Of a DNA stretch of 64,000 nucleotides, positions 44,984 to 56,642 are shown one piece after another. Under the pieces are notes generated by a model, which saw only the letters and a program-made list of their open reading frames with translations, was not told where the DNA came from and searched no databases. The stretch spans positions 431,492 to 495,491 of the forward strand of contig MU130224.1 of NCBI GenBank assembly GCA_015039465.1. The letters are read 5' to 3'. This DNA comes from Phlegmacium glaucopus. Lineage: Eukaryota; Basidiomycota; Agaricomycetes; Agaricales; Cortinariaceae. The position numbers were made by a program, and so were the translations under genes. Each line of letters opens with the position of its first letter. Positions within the stretch are counted from its first letter, which is position 1.

Positions 44984-47900
44984 TATTTGATATTCACTTT
45001 AAGGTTGAAGGTTCTACATCAGTCAGCTTGATAGGATCCATATGACCTCTAGGTTTGTAAACAGGTTATTTTTGCAATTTAATAACTTTGCAGTATACAA
45101 TCACACTTGTGGATACCTCATGGTTACCATTATCACTCGCACTCTCATCTGCAGTTGTCAGTAACCCTCACACTATCATTTGCATGTCCTACGATATCAC
45201 CTACTCTTCGCACATGTCTCGCACATCACTTCCATGATCCTCATAACTATCCAAAGTATCCTCATTCCTCTTTGCACTTCACACTTCAACCTATCTACAG
45301 CTCTCACTAGCTGCAGTGGACTTAGCCATATTCACTCCTTTGCAGCCACACCTTCGCACAGCCACTATCTAATCTCACAGTCTTCCACAGTTCACATACA
45401 CATTCCTTACCTCTCTGTGCATCCCTTGCACTGGTTTTATCATGGTCCGTTTTGTTTTGCACTTACTTTCTTTCAACTTTCATGTATTTTTATCATATCC
45501 TTCAAAACAGGAGGTCATTCAACTGACCTCCTTACTCATCATCTTTATTTTTACTTTGTCTCCTATTCCTTCATTACCAAACTACTGGGTCAATGTGATT
45601 TTGCATTAGCTCAATTTTTACATTACTGTTTCACATATCTGCACCTGGCTATTTTACAACTCTTGTATTAAGTATATGTAGCAAGTAGGAGGCAAGGTGA
45701 ACGAGAGACAGCCAGAGTTTTGTAGAAATCTTAACCGCTAGATAATATGTGAGGATATTACAATAGAATACTCAGTCTCGATACAACGGACTAGAATTTA
45801 CATTATGACTGTACCTAGATAATATGTGAGGATATCACAATAGAATACTATGTACAGTTAGTTAAGTTTATCTGATGTATATGAAAGAAAGTGCTCACCT
45901 CAGTCTTGATACAATGGACTGAGGTTAAGCTGTCTGTAGGGTCTGGTACATATACATAGTCAGGACAATGGGACGGTAAGTAAGGTGGCCAGTGCCACAC
46001 TGGCCACTTATTGAATCTATGGCGCTATTACCGAAAGCAGCCTATTACCGAATGTGGTCTGGGCCACTGGATCTATGGTGTGATTATCAACAAGTTTTGA
46101 TCCCACAAACTTTGAAGCATCATTCTAAGTCATAGTCTCACTCTTTTAAATTAATTTGTGTACTTTGCTATCATTTGCGGATTTTGCTATCTTTGCGGAT
46201 TGTTCTTCTTGCATATTTCAATACCCTGAACTTCTCCTAAAGCTTATTGAGGTCCAGCACTATCACCAATCATCCTCGGTAGTTTCAAGCACAGAGAGTG
46301 TTCCAAATAAGCTCTACAGTATGGCTCTATCAACATTCACAACATTCCTTAAAGACATCTGAGCAAATATAATAGGATTACACAAGTGTGACTAGTCCAA
46401 ATAAATAATTGTATACAAATTTATTACTGATCCAGATACATTTCATTGTTTTTCCTTTCTACACATTTCCTTGGGTGATATTTATAATGTTTTAAGTGAA
46501 AATTAACTCAATACATCACAAAGTATAAACCCAATTTTTTTGGAATTTTTTTACCAACTGGAAATTGAAACATTGCTAGGGTTTGAATTTTTGACCTGGG
46601 GCAACAGCCAGGCTTGCACAATGCTTGGGGGTAGGCCTAAATTGAAGCATGAAAAAAAGGGGAAAAGTATGCCTAAATGACAAATAATAATTTATGATTT
46701 CTCCAGAAAAGAAAAAATGTGTAAAATATGCAGAGACACTACAATATTTGAGCTGTGAGGCTCAGAAACACTTTAAGGCTCAATAGTACTGGTAACTGCA
46801 GTAACCATACCAGACCATACCATATTTGGTTAAACCATGGTTACCAGTCATTACCATGCTATCCCTAAGTCAACACCAGGGAATTCCATAGTAATTGGTA
46901 TAATGACCACTTTAATTTTTACTTGTCACAAAGATTCAAGGTTAAGTTATATGATGCATGGAAAGCTGACAAGCTAAAATTTTGTCAAGAACACTGGGCT
47001 AGCTATTAAGTACAAGATGTGGACATAACAAACATATGAAAATAAATAAATAAATGATATGAGAATAATAAAATGGTGTCATACAAAAAACAATAAAGTA
47101 ATAAAATAAAGCCATAAGTTCTGATCAGGTTGGACCTGATTGGAATTCAGAAAATGAGGGAGGTGTGAGGAATTAGATTTGTCAATGAGGTGGGATGTAG
47201 ATATTCAGGAATCAAGTTGGGACTGGGTCCAGGCTTGGTCTCAATCTGTAAGAGGACTGTTACCATTCCGTTATATGTGACTCCGGTCCAGCTCCGTTGG
47301 AGTTGTCTCTGGTATTCTGTACTCCATTCCAGTACCTTCCCTTGTTTCTGGTTCTACTCCTCCTACATCCAACTCCAAGACTTCTCCATATCATTCTGGC
47401 TCCTCCGACGATACTCCAAACCCAATACACATCTTTGCCACAACCACTATTTCTTTGTCATCACTTTGCCACTATCAGTCAGCACACCAGCTATGGATTA
47501 TTCACCCCAAGAATGCAGGACCTTCCAGGAGCAGAATGCAGCACTTTATATTTATACTTTATATTTTGGTTGCAATTCCTTTTATTATTTAAGTACTCAA
47601 AACTTGTATGTTTTCCTCAGTTCAAATATCAACCTAGTTTCCTCCTCCTATTCTTCCTCTAAGTTCCTGCAACTTCCAGTTCCACTCTGTTCCGTTCTTA
47701 CTCCAAAATTAGGACACGAAGGTTTAGGGTAGCACAGCACATACACTGAGGCTATAGTCCTTTTCTGTTCTGTGGTTCTGTTCCGATCAAACTCTGTCCG
47801 ATACTCCAGAACAGAGTTCTTGAACTTAACAAAGACACAACATAGGTACATCCATGCACCCTAACACACTCCATCTCACCTCTCCACTAGTATGGTACAC

Positions 47901-48207
47901 AAACATTTACTAGTAGTTTATACAAAAATTCCTTAGTACTGCACCCATGTGCATCTCCAAGTAAATTCTTATTGCACATTCCTAGCAATGTGCCTTCTAT
48001 GGTTACTTTACTTACATACAATTGTTATCAGGACCAAGGGTAGTTACCTTGGTCCTCCAGTATATATGGTAGCAGGTGTTGTCCATAGATGACACCTTTG
48101 TATAAACTTGGTTTACAGCAACCTCACCTTCTCTAAGTCTACAGTAGTAACTACTATAGTAGATGTCCCCTAACACAATCAGGAGTTGGGAGTTGGGCTT
48201 GAAATTG
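44984..48207. other. Gene-free, TE-derived sequence
   Basis: Contains a direct repeat CTAGATAATATGTGAGGATA followed by ACAATAGAATACT (about 45738-45775 and 45811-45850) with AGTCT-GATACAA-GGACT after each. 47263-47380 (GGTCCAGCTCCGTTGGAGTT and ACTCCATTCCAGTACCTTCC) is a diverged copy of 53936-54012. Open frames at 45107-45671 and 47190-47732 are pyrimidine-rich translations with no domain. Confidence 0.5.
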
Positions 48208-48811
48208 TAGTGTTTAAAAGTCTGGTCTGGTCTGGTTTTTTGACCCTCAGGGCCTTTAACCGAGACCGTAACTGGTCCACCTCAATCCTAGGACCAACAA
48301 AGACCAGACTGGACCGCTTAGGACCGATTTACATCGGTTTTTTCGGTCCTAGGACTGGTCCTGGTCCTAACTGGTCTTAATCAGTCTGTAACTGGTCTTC
48401 TGCTGACAAATATATATTTTTGTATCAAAGACCGTTGTTACGTTTAATAATAGCTTTCGAACGAGCCCAAGAACGTTAAATGTTGTTAGGATTTGGATTT
48501 TCTACAGTAATACTAGTAAAATGCCTTATTTTAGCAAATATTTTAGACTATTTTACAGATCTATTTATTTCTCAGCCAGTTTTTATTGGATTTCTATGAT
48601 TTTGAGCTCATTGAAAAGGGGTTAATTAGGGCTACCATTTTGTTGGTTCAAACCTGTCTGAACCTCAAAAGACTGGTTAATCAAGACCGGTCTTTTTCCG
48701 GTCTTTGATTCTCAAAAATCAAAAGACCGTACCACTGGTCCAGTCTTTTCCGGTCCAGTCTGGTTTTGTTACGGTCTTTTTCTGGTCTCATAACTGGACC
48801 TTCAAACACTA
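48208..48811. mobile_element. Older hAT-type MITE of the TAGTGTTT family
   Basis: 604 bp; ends TAGTGTTTAAAAGTCTGGTC and inverted partner (TAGTGTTTGAAGGTCCAGTT). Flanks TGAAATTG and TAAAATTA match at six of eight positions, consistent with an old duplication. Internally it is the inverse of 39371-39870 (shared AATAATAGCTT.CGAACG and AAATATATATTTTTG). Confidence 0.85.
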
Positions 48812-49391
48812 TAAAATTAAAGCATGAGATGATGGCCAAAATTTGGGAAATGATGGCAGTCACCAATAAACCCAGCCAGTATAGTTAGAATGTATAGTCA
48901 AAGACCAAGATGCGAAATCACATTATGTATGGTTATAGTCCGAGCAGCGGAGTGAGCTCATGGCTGGGATATGTCCGTCATAGACTGGTGAGCTGATGCC
49001 CCCCACCAAGGCAGTCGGGACTACCCTCTCAAAAATTGGTCAGAGCTGAATGGGCAGCCAAAACATATTGTGCAATCAGGTCAGAACTGAATTGATAGCC
49101 AGCCAGAAAACCATTGGCTCATAATTGAATCAGCCACCCACAAATATTTTGTGCTTACCAGGCCCAGATAGCCAGCCAGAAAAGACAATCAGGTCAGACC
49201 CAAATTATGAAAGCCCTGGGCCTACCTGGTCCAATTCAAATATTGTTGGCCTAGGTCATAACTGAATGCCGGCAAATACTGTGGACAATCGGGTCAAACC
49301 CAAATTAAGAACCAAATCAGTAACCAGAAAATAGTCTGGGCCTACTGGGTCAGAACATAATTGTTAACCAGCAGGATAATATTCTGGCCCA

Positions 49392-49975
49392 GTCCAGACA
49401 AAATGGGTAGCCATATATTGTTGGGTATCAGCCTGGGATGGAATGGGTAGCCTGCCAGAAAATATTATGGGGCTTGGGTCTGGACCAAATGGGTGGCCCG
49501 GTCCAGACACAATGGGTAGCCATATATTGTTGGGTATCGGCCTAGGATGGAATGGGTGGCCTGCCAGAAAATATTCTGGGGATGGGGTCTGGACCAAAAT
49601 GGGTAGAAATATATTTTTGGGTATCAGCCCAGGACAGAATGGGGAGCCTGTCAGAAAATATTCAGGGGATTAGGTCTGGGATTGGGTCTGGACCAAATAG
49701 GTGGTCCAGACAAAATAGGTAGCCATATATTGTTGTGTATTGGCCCAGAATGGAATGGGTAGCCATCCAGACAATATTCTGGGGATTGGGTCTGGACCAA
49801 ATGGGTGGCCCGGTCCAGACAAAATAGGTAGCCATATATTGTTGTGTATCGGCCCAGGATGGAATGGGTAGCCAGCCAGACAATATTCTGGGGATTGGGT
49901 CTGGGATTGGGTCTGGACCAAATGGGCCGCCCAGTCCAGACAAAATAGGTAGCCATATCTTGTTAAGTATCCACA
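49392..49975. repeat. ~110-bp tandem repeat array, left arm
   Basis: Five to six units built on GTCCAGACAAAATGGGTAGC, ATATATTGTTGGGTATCGGC, CAGGATGGAATGGGTAGCC and CAGAAAATATTCTGGGGAT. One unit has an internal GGGTCTGGGATT duplication. Inverted copies form the right arm at 53041-53345. Confidence 0.9.
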
Positions 49976-50435
49976 TAAGGACACTACAGTGTGTCATATG
50001 GTACAATTCCCAGAACAGACACAGTGTGCAGTATGCTACGGACTCCCAGAACCACTTGAATCCAGGAATATCACCTACCATATAGAGAAATACAGAGTGT
50101 GCCGTGCTCTACAGATTCAAGGAATGCCCTCAAAATGCCAACAGTGTATGCTGCTGCCAGCTCCGGGCCCATCCCTAGGCCACAGGCAGGGCTGGTATCC
50201 ATGCATTTATATGGTACCTTTCTCTGATGTCCTAGAGTAATGATAGAAATGCATTGAAACACTTCCAACAGTTTCTGCAATCGGCCTAATATCCTAAACA
50301 ACTTACCTTCTTCAGCACACATGTAATCGGGCCAACCCAACTTATGATGGCGCATCAAAATAGGCTAATTTGTGTTAAAGGGCTGGCCATTTAGGGTCCA
50401 TAAAACTAGGAATGCTATTGATCTATGTATTGTAG

Positions 50436-51583
50436 CAAGACTTTACACTCACCCACCAGTCCGATCGGAATCCGAGTAGTCCGAGTAAAAACATCAAAAG
50501 TCCGAGTTCAGTCCGAGTCAGTCCGAGTTCAGTCCGAGTTCAGTCCGAGCTGAGTCCGAGCTGAGTCCGAGTCCAAGTAATTTTTTACTTGGACTCGGAC
50601 TCAGCTCAGACTCAGCTCGGACTGAACTCGGACTGCATCAAGAAAAATGATTTTGACACCTTTAGTGCATCCTGGTGCATTGACCATCTGGATTAAATCA
50701 CATCAGGAGGCCCTGGGAGTCCCTTAGAATTTATGTAGAATTTATGAAATTTCCAGTACTTTTCTGTCCCCCACCAGATCTGATCAGATCTGATCAGAGT
50801 TGTTATATCCAACCAGATCTGCTCAGATCTGCTCAGATTCTGAGTGGATCCAAGTGGATCTGAGAAAATAGAGACCTACTAGCTACTTCTGTTAAGGTTT
50901 GGTTAAGGTTTGTTAAGGTTTGGTTAAGGTTTGAGCTAAGGTTTGGTTAAGGTTTGGTTAAGGTTTGAGTTAGGGTTTGGTTAGGGTTTTATTAAGGTTA
51001 GGGAGGTATATCATTTCCATTCTGCTCAGATCTGCTCAGAATGCCTGCCAAATCTGCTCAGATCAGATCAGATCTGGTGGATCACAGCAAAGACCTTGAA
51101 TTTTCATATAGAATGTTTAACCGCCGTGTCCAGGAAAGTATTTTGCAATTTTCTCAATAAGGAGAGCTGCTATTAATAGAATTTAAACATATTCAGGGTC
51201 CTAAAACAATTCTCTACCATCTTTAAAAAATTTCCTTTTTTGGAATCTTATGTAATCTACTCTGACCCACCATATGCTTGAAATCATGCTTATCTGTGAT
51301 CATGTGACCAATAGTCTGTATGGGAAGAGGACAAACATGGGTACAAACAAGTAGTCTAAGCAATTTACTTGGACTGAGTCTGAGTAAGTCTGATCAGAAT
51401 CCGATCGGAATCCGATGAAACACAGTCCGATCAGATTCCGAGTAAGTCCGAGCAATTTACTCGGACTGAACTCGGACTGGGCTCGGACTCAAAACTTGAA
51501 AATGGCTGGTGCTCCAGCTAAATTTGAGTCCGATCGGACTGCTCAGAATCCAATCGGAATTAGTGGCTTAGTGTAAAGACCTC
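50436..51583. mobile_element. hAT-type element with AGTCCGAGT repeats
   Basis: 1,148 bp including a nested element. Ends CAAGACTTTACACTCACCC and inverted partner (GAGGTCTTTACACTAAGCC). Exact 8-bp duplication TATTGTAG (50428-50435 and 51584-51591). CAGTCCGAGT / ACTCGGACT units cluster at both ends and form a hairpin at about 50556-50600. The interior is shared with 28340-28640. Flanking it is a ~70-bp direct repeat (50339-50400 and 51600-51662). Confidence 0.92.
50754..51097. mobile_element. Nested hAT-type MITE with GATCTGATCAG repeats, copy 1
   Basis: 344 bp; starts CAGTACTTTTCTGTCCCCCA and ends GATCACAGCAAAGACCTT, whose complement matches the start at most positions. Flanked by GAAATTTC and GAATTTTC (50746-50753, 51098-51105; one mismatch). 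The sequence at 28552-28559 (GAAAATTC, reverse complement GAATTTTC) in the paralogous region lacks the insertion. Inside are GATCTGCTCAG units and GGTTAAGGTTT telomere-like units. Confidence 0.93.
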
Positions 51584-51591
51584 TATTGTAG

Positions 51592-52379
51592 CCAACCCAA
51601 TTTATGATGGTGCATCAGAATGGGCTAACTTAGGATAAAGGCTTGCCATTTAAGGGTCAATACCGCCTGGCCTGTGCGTACAAGGCTCTTTGCATCCTGC
51701 ATCAGTCAGTGACTAGAGTCCCTACCAGGCTGATACTTGGCCAAAACCTTAGCATACATGCAGGCTGTGACCTTGTTCAAATTCCCGCAGTTAGGAACTC
51801 TGATACAATCTAAATTCACAAAATTCAAACTACACCAGTCAGTAACCTATCTGACTACAATGTGATGGCTGGTGTGTACTTGGCGCCTCCACATTGGAGT
51901 AGGTGATAAAGGAGATATATACTAAGGCTCTCACCTATGTTATGAACCCTAAGGAGGGTCATATTGACCTTTATTCTAATCCCGCCAACCATGTACTTAC
52001 CAACAATGAACATGATAGTGAGCATGAAGATCTTCATTTTTTGCCAGCCTTTGGGCCCAGGCAAGATGCCAGGCATTGATAGTTTGAATTTTATGTACTT
52101 TGGCAGATGCAAGACAAAGAGGGAAATTATCTCCAATGAAAAATGAAGAAAGCCAACTTAGTTTGCTAGTTGAACTTGAGAGAGGCCTCTGAAACACTCT
52201 TTTTTCACTAATTTTCATTGACAAAACATGGTTGGAAAGTAGATTGTAGTAAACAGAAGACACCCTTACATGTGTGGATCAGAGACCAAGAAGAAGAGGG
52301 TATGTGGATGGGTCCTAGGGAGCTGTTTTGTGGATTTTGAGGGTGTTTTTGTGCATATAGATTTGGCCTTTATAGAACT
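51592..52379. other. Unassigned central part of the inverted-arm element
   Basis: Overlapping short frames on both strands (for example minus-strand 51997-52263 with DNFPLCLASAKVHKIQTINA) could be remains of a transposase, but none shows a motif I recognise. Confidence 0.35.
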
Positions 52380-53040
52380 TTGGCCATTCATCCGGTCGGC
52401 CATGTGAAAGAAATGCCAATCAGCAATACATGTTTACCTGCAAAATATTGTCCATTTGCCCAATCCTCCCAATTAGCCAGCCACCCAATCTATGTTATTG
52501 AACCTTGATGGTTTCTCTGGTCAGCTCGTCAGACTGGAGCATTTTCCAGCTGGCTACCGACTTGGTTCTGACCCAGGCCGACAATATTTGAATATTTCCG
52601 ACTACAGATTCAATTCTGACTGGAATGTTTCTGCCCAGCTAACAATTAGGTCCTGATTGGTTCTGACCTGATTTTCAGTTTCAGCTGGCTAACTGCTTGG
52701 TTGTGACCAGATAGGCCCATGATTCGATTCCGACCTGGTAGGCCCACATTACTTACTTTGGGTCAGACCTGATTGCCCAGAATATTTCCCAGCTGGCTAA
52801 CCATTAGGTTCTGACCTGGTAGACTCACAATATGTTCTGGCTACTGATTCAGTTCTCAATTTGGTTCTGACCCAATTGCCCACAATATTATACTGCCAGC
52901 TAACCATTATGTTCTGACCCAGTAGGCCCAGAATATTTTCTGGTGACTGATTTGGTTCTTAACTCGGGTCTGACCTGATTGTCCACAATATTTTTAGGCT
53001 GACTACCCAGCAGGCCAACAATATTTTGAATTGGTTCTGA

Positions 53041-53345
53041 CCCCTTCTGGCAGGCCACCCATTCCATCCCAGGCCAATACCCAACAATATATGGCTACCC
53101 ATTTGGTCCAGACCCGAGCCCCAGAATATTTTCTGGCAGGCTACTCATTCCATCCCAGGCCAATACCCAACAATATATGGCTACCCATTTGGTCCAGACC
53201 CGAGCCCCAGAATATTTTCTGGCAGGCTACCCATTCCATCCTGGGCCAATACCCAACAATATATTTCTGCCCATTTTGTCTGGACCGGGCCACACATTTG
53301 GTCCAGACCTGATCCCTCAGAATATTTTCTGGCTGGTGGTACCCA
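53041..53345. repeat. ~110-bp tandem repeat array, right arm
   Basis: About three units in the orientation opposite to 49392-49975: GGCTACCCATTCCATCCCAG, CCAATACCCAACAATATATG, TTTGGTCCAGACCCGAGCC, CCAGAATATTTTCTGGCAG. The first two units are almost identical to each other. Confidence 0.88.
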
Positions 53346-53628
53346 TTTGGTCCAGATCAGGTACCCCAGATATTCTTCTGGTCAGATGCCTACTCAGTCC
53401 CAATCGGCTTCTCCATTCAGCTCCAACATTATTTTTTGGTTCAGAAAGGGTAGCTGGTCCTGGCTGGTGGGCCATCCAACTGCCTTGGTGGAGGTCATCA
53501 GCTCACCAGTCTATAATGGACATATCCCAGCCATGAGCTCACTCCGCTGTTCGGACTACAACCGTACATAATGTGTTTTCGCCTTTTGGTCTTTGACCTG
53601 AGGAATGGGCTATCATATGTGTATTACA

Positions 53629-53746
53629 AGTCTCAACTTTTATCCAAAAAGTTGAGACATGAGTTTCATTCATTTATTCATTTAATATTACATCTAACAA
53701 TTACCTAGTTACACTTCATCTGTTCTAGCTGCAAAATATTCCAACA
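53629..53746 (+). repeat. Relict copia LTR end (family of 1284-1591)
   Basis: AGTCTCAACTTTTATCC, AAGTTGAGACATGAGTTTC, ATTTAATATTACATCTAACA and TTCTAGCTGCAAAATATTCC then AACA follow the order of the last ~180 bases of the LTR at 1284-1591. The first ~130 bases of that LTR are absent. Confidence 0.8.
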
Positions 53747-53795
53747 AGTACATTATTTTTCATCAAGTTCAATAAACCAACCCTAAACAAAGTCT

Positions 53796-54238
53796 GTGTG
53801 CAACAAGTGGACTAAAATTACTAAAAATACTAAATATATAAGTTCAACTCCAACCTTTGTTCCCACCAAGCTCATCATTTCATATACCACTGCTATCACC
53901 AACACCTTGTTACATTCCGTCATACATTACTCTGGTCCGACTCTGTCGGAGTTGTTTCCGGTAGTCCGTACTCTGTTCCAGTACTTTCCCTTGTCTCCGA
54001 CTCTACTCCTCCTGACGGTGAATTGCGAGAGCCCCTGTGCTGAGCTTGTTGCAGTTCTAAATGCAATAATCTCTCCAAAAACCCGAGCAGTCTCTGTCTC
54101 TCTTCTTTGTCTTCAATTTCCGAATGTCAATTTTTCCGCTTTCATTGATAGTGGTTCCACTCACTGTTTCATGGATGAGCATTACGTGAAGTCCAATGAT
54201 TTTCCCGTTTTTCCTATTACTCCTATGACTCTCCAACA
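53796..54238 (+). pseudogene. Ty3/gypsy aspartic protease fragment
   Basis: A frame ending in AVSVSLLCLQFPNVNFSAFI and DSGSTHCFMDEHYVKSNDFP has the retropepsin active site D-S-G followed by STHCFMD, typical of basidiomycete gypsy polyproteins. No RT, RNase H or integrase follows. After ..PMTLQQG the sequence changes to Plavaka transposase. The upstream part (53936-54012) is shared with 47290-47367, so it is repeat sequence. Confidence 0.7.
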
Positions 54239-54240
54239 AG

Positions 54241-55262
54241 GAAATATTTGTCGATATTGGCATTTGTGATGGGTTCAACATTCCAAAGCTTCATTTTGCC
54301 AGGCACTATCTCGACTACATCAAACTGTATGGAACGTTGGACAACTTCAACACAGAGTACACAGAACGACTTCATATTGACCTTGCAAAGGACGCTTATG
54401 CTGCCACCAATCACAAGGATGAGTTCACGCAAATGATGGTTTGGCTAGAACGGAAGGAAAAGATTCTTCGGCACCACCAATATGTTGACTGGTAAGTCCA
54501 GGCCTCCCCTCCACCTCCACAAGTCGAGTGGAAACCACCTGGGCTTGAGACTAATCAAACCCTTAAACTCACCAAGCATCCAACAGCCCGGATGGTCCCA
54601 CTCAATGTTTTGGTTGCAAAGTATGGGGCTACACATTTCCGCACCACCCTTGCACATTTTGTTGCACTGACTAACAACCCCAACCTAACGTGTGCCCAGC
54701 TCAAATGGAAGCTTTGGGGAATTTGCATTCCATTCAGTAAACTCCCTGTATGGCACCACGTCAAGTTTGTGCGAATGGATCTATCAACATCGAAGATTGT
54801 GACCGCCGACTCAGTTCATTGTTGCCCAGGTCAACTTGATTCACATGGGAAACCCCTTCCCAGCCGTTTCGACACAGCGCTGATCAACGACAGCACAGGG
54901 GAAGACATTGGGCTTGACGGTGTGTTTAAATTGTGATTTAAAAGCACATATATACTCAGTACAGCTGCAGGTTATCATGTTGGACGCATCTGTGTTGTTT
55001 TTTCTCTTCCCAAGTCTTCCCTCCCTATCATGTTTACCAATAATGCCGAAATTCTGCAACATCTAGCTTATGTTGAATGGTATTCCCCTCTTTCTGATAG
55101 ACCTGAACCTAATCATCTCCTCTACAAAATTTCACCTCACAGAGATGCTGATGGGTCCCAAATTTGCAGTGTTACTCCGGTAGCTAATATACATTGCAGT
55201 GTACATCTTTTCCCCAAATTTGGTGCGTTTGCACCTCCAGAGTGGACCATGGGTTTTGGATG
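54241..55262 (+). pseudogene. Plavaka-type transposase, C-terminal fragment
   Basis: Reads EIFVDIGICDGFNIPKLHF, HYLDYIKLYGTLDNFNTEYT, ERLHIDLAKDAYAATNHKDE, FTQMMVWLERKEKILRHHQY, VDW then a stop, then HPTARMVPLNVLVAKYGATH, LPVWHHVKFVRMDL, an intron (54920-54970) and GYHVGRICVVFSLPKSSLPI, LQHLAYVEWYSPLSDRPEPN, CSVTPVANIHCSVHLFPKFG. The HIDxAKxAYxATNxKDxxxQM block and the HLAYVEWF..LFPKFG end are diagnostic of Plavaka, a CACTA-like superfamily of basidiomycetes. The catalytic N-terminal part is missing and a TAA interrupts the fragment at about 54492, so it is inactive. Confidence 0.85.
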
Positions 55263-56301
55263 ACTTTATCCCTCTCCCCCTCACTCAGAACATCACCTGG
55301 AATGGTAACAGATTTGTTTGTGTCGTTTTCATTGAATACAACATTCTGTTTGACTGAAACAGATTGTTTGTTAGGCCAGTAGATCCTATAGCCCTTCAAT
55401 TCCAAATTGTATCCAACAAATTGTCCTAGCTGAGCTCTTGCATCCAACTTTCTGGCTTTTAAGGCTTTCACATAAGCAGCTACTCCAAACTCCTGAATAC
55501 CATAAAGGTTTGGTTTCATGTTGTGTCTCATTTTGTAAGGTGTTTTACCATTTAACGAGTGAGTTGGAGTTCAGTTTTGAAGCCATGTAGTATGTTTAAT
55601 AGCTTCTTCCCATAGAAAGTGAGGTAGACCGGATTGGAGCAATAAAGCTCAGGCACATTTGGTTCAGGTACACATGCCTCTTTCAGAGGTACCATTTTGT
55701 GGAGGTGAGTTGTGAACTGTCAGCTTGTGAACAGTGCCTTTGGTGTCATGATGCTGAACAAATTCCTTTGATAGGAATTCTCCCCCTCAATTGCAACGAA
55801 CCACTTTTATTTGATTACTGGATTGAGTCTCAATGTAACCTCATCTTTCTTGTACAATTTCAGAGTTTCACTTTTCTTTTCTTAAAAGTACAGCTTCATT
55901 TCATGAGTGGCGTCATCAATTTGAGCAGCAACATAATAGTGACCATTTAGGCTTTTTACTGATGCTGGTCCCCAAAGGTCCCAATGAACACATTCTCCAT
56001 ATTCGGTAGCTCTGGTTTCGGACTCTTTTGGATATGGTTGTCTCACAGATTTAGCCTTCGTGCAAGCTTCACAGAAATTGGGTTTCGAGTCATGATCCAG
56101 TTCAATCCCAGATATAAGACCTTGGGAGATGGCATTTTTAATTGCTGAATGTGAAATATGACCCAATTTTTGATGAGCTTCGCTAATAGTCATCCCTTTA
56201 GATGCTATATCTGTGAAATTGGCATTGCTTGCTTCTTTTGGATTAGCTATGTGATAGAGGCCATCAGCTTGTGGAATTTTGGCAATGGTAGGTCCATTTG
56301 G

Positions 56302-56642
56302 CAGTACTTTTCTGTCCCCCACCAGATCTGATCAGATCTGATCAGAACTGTTATATCTGACCAGATCTGCTCAGATCTGCTCAGATTCTGAGTGGATCCA
56401 AGTGGATCTGAGAAAATAGAGACCCACTAGCTACTTCTATTAAGGTTTGGTTAAGGTTTGGTTAAGGTTTGGTTAAGGTTTGGGTTAAGGTTTGGGTTAA
56501 GGTTTGGTTAGGGTTTTATTAAGGTTAGGGAGGTATATAGTTGCAATTCTGCTCAGATCTGACCATCTGAGCAGATCTGCTCAGAATGCCTGCCAAATCT
56601 GCTCAGATCTGATCAGATCTGGTGGATCACAGCAAAGACCTC
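56302..56642. mobile_element. hAT-type MITE with GATCTGATCAG repeats, copy 2
   Basis: 341 bp; same family as 50754-51097 (ends CAGTACTTTTCTGTCCCCCA and GATCACAGCAAAGACCTC). Exact 8-bp duplication CCATTTGG (56294-56301 and 56643-56650). The duplicated bases encode PNG on the minus strand and appear twice, on each side, in the copia protein (..IKQPNG and PNGPTIAKI..), as expected. Confidence 0.95.

Larger units (their letters stand above)
48898..53606. mobile_element. ~4.7-kb element with >1-kb inverted arms made of tandem repeats
   Basis: The left arm (from TCAAAGACCAAGATGCGAAA at about 48898) and right arm (reverse complement, ending TTTTGGTCTTTGA near 53595) are inverted copies: CACATTATGTA-GGTT-TAGTC, CGGAGTGAGCTCATGGCTGG and CAGACTGGTGAGCTGATG-type blocks match, followed by similar TCAGAACTGA/GACC repeats and then the ~110-bp tandem units. 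The centre holds two nested hAT elements. No transposase is recognised and no target duplication could be fixed, so exact ends are approximate. Confidence 0.75.

Noticed and set aside
45107..45671. Two overlapping plus-strand frames rich in His/Ser/Thr
   Set aside because: Composition follows CACT-rich DNA; no protein-like pattern.
46787..46850. Possible small MITE with GGTAACTGCAGTAACC and GGTTACCAGTCATTACC ends
   Set aside because: The flanking eight bases (AGGCTCAA and TCCCTAAG) do not match and the inverted ends are weak.
47190..47732. 180-codon frame in gene-poor sequence
   Set aside because: It is a pyrimidine-rich Leu/Ser/Phe translation over a repeat that recurs at 53.9 kb; no domain.
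49364..50081. Several minus-strand frames of 77-139 codons with Pro-rich repeats
   Set aside because: They are translations of the 110-bp tandem repeat whose unit happens to lack stops in some frames.
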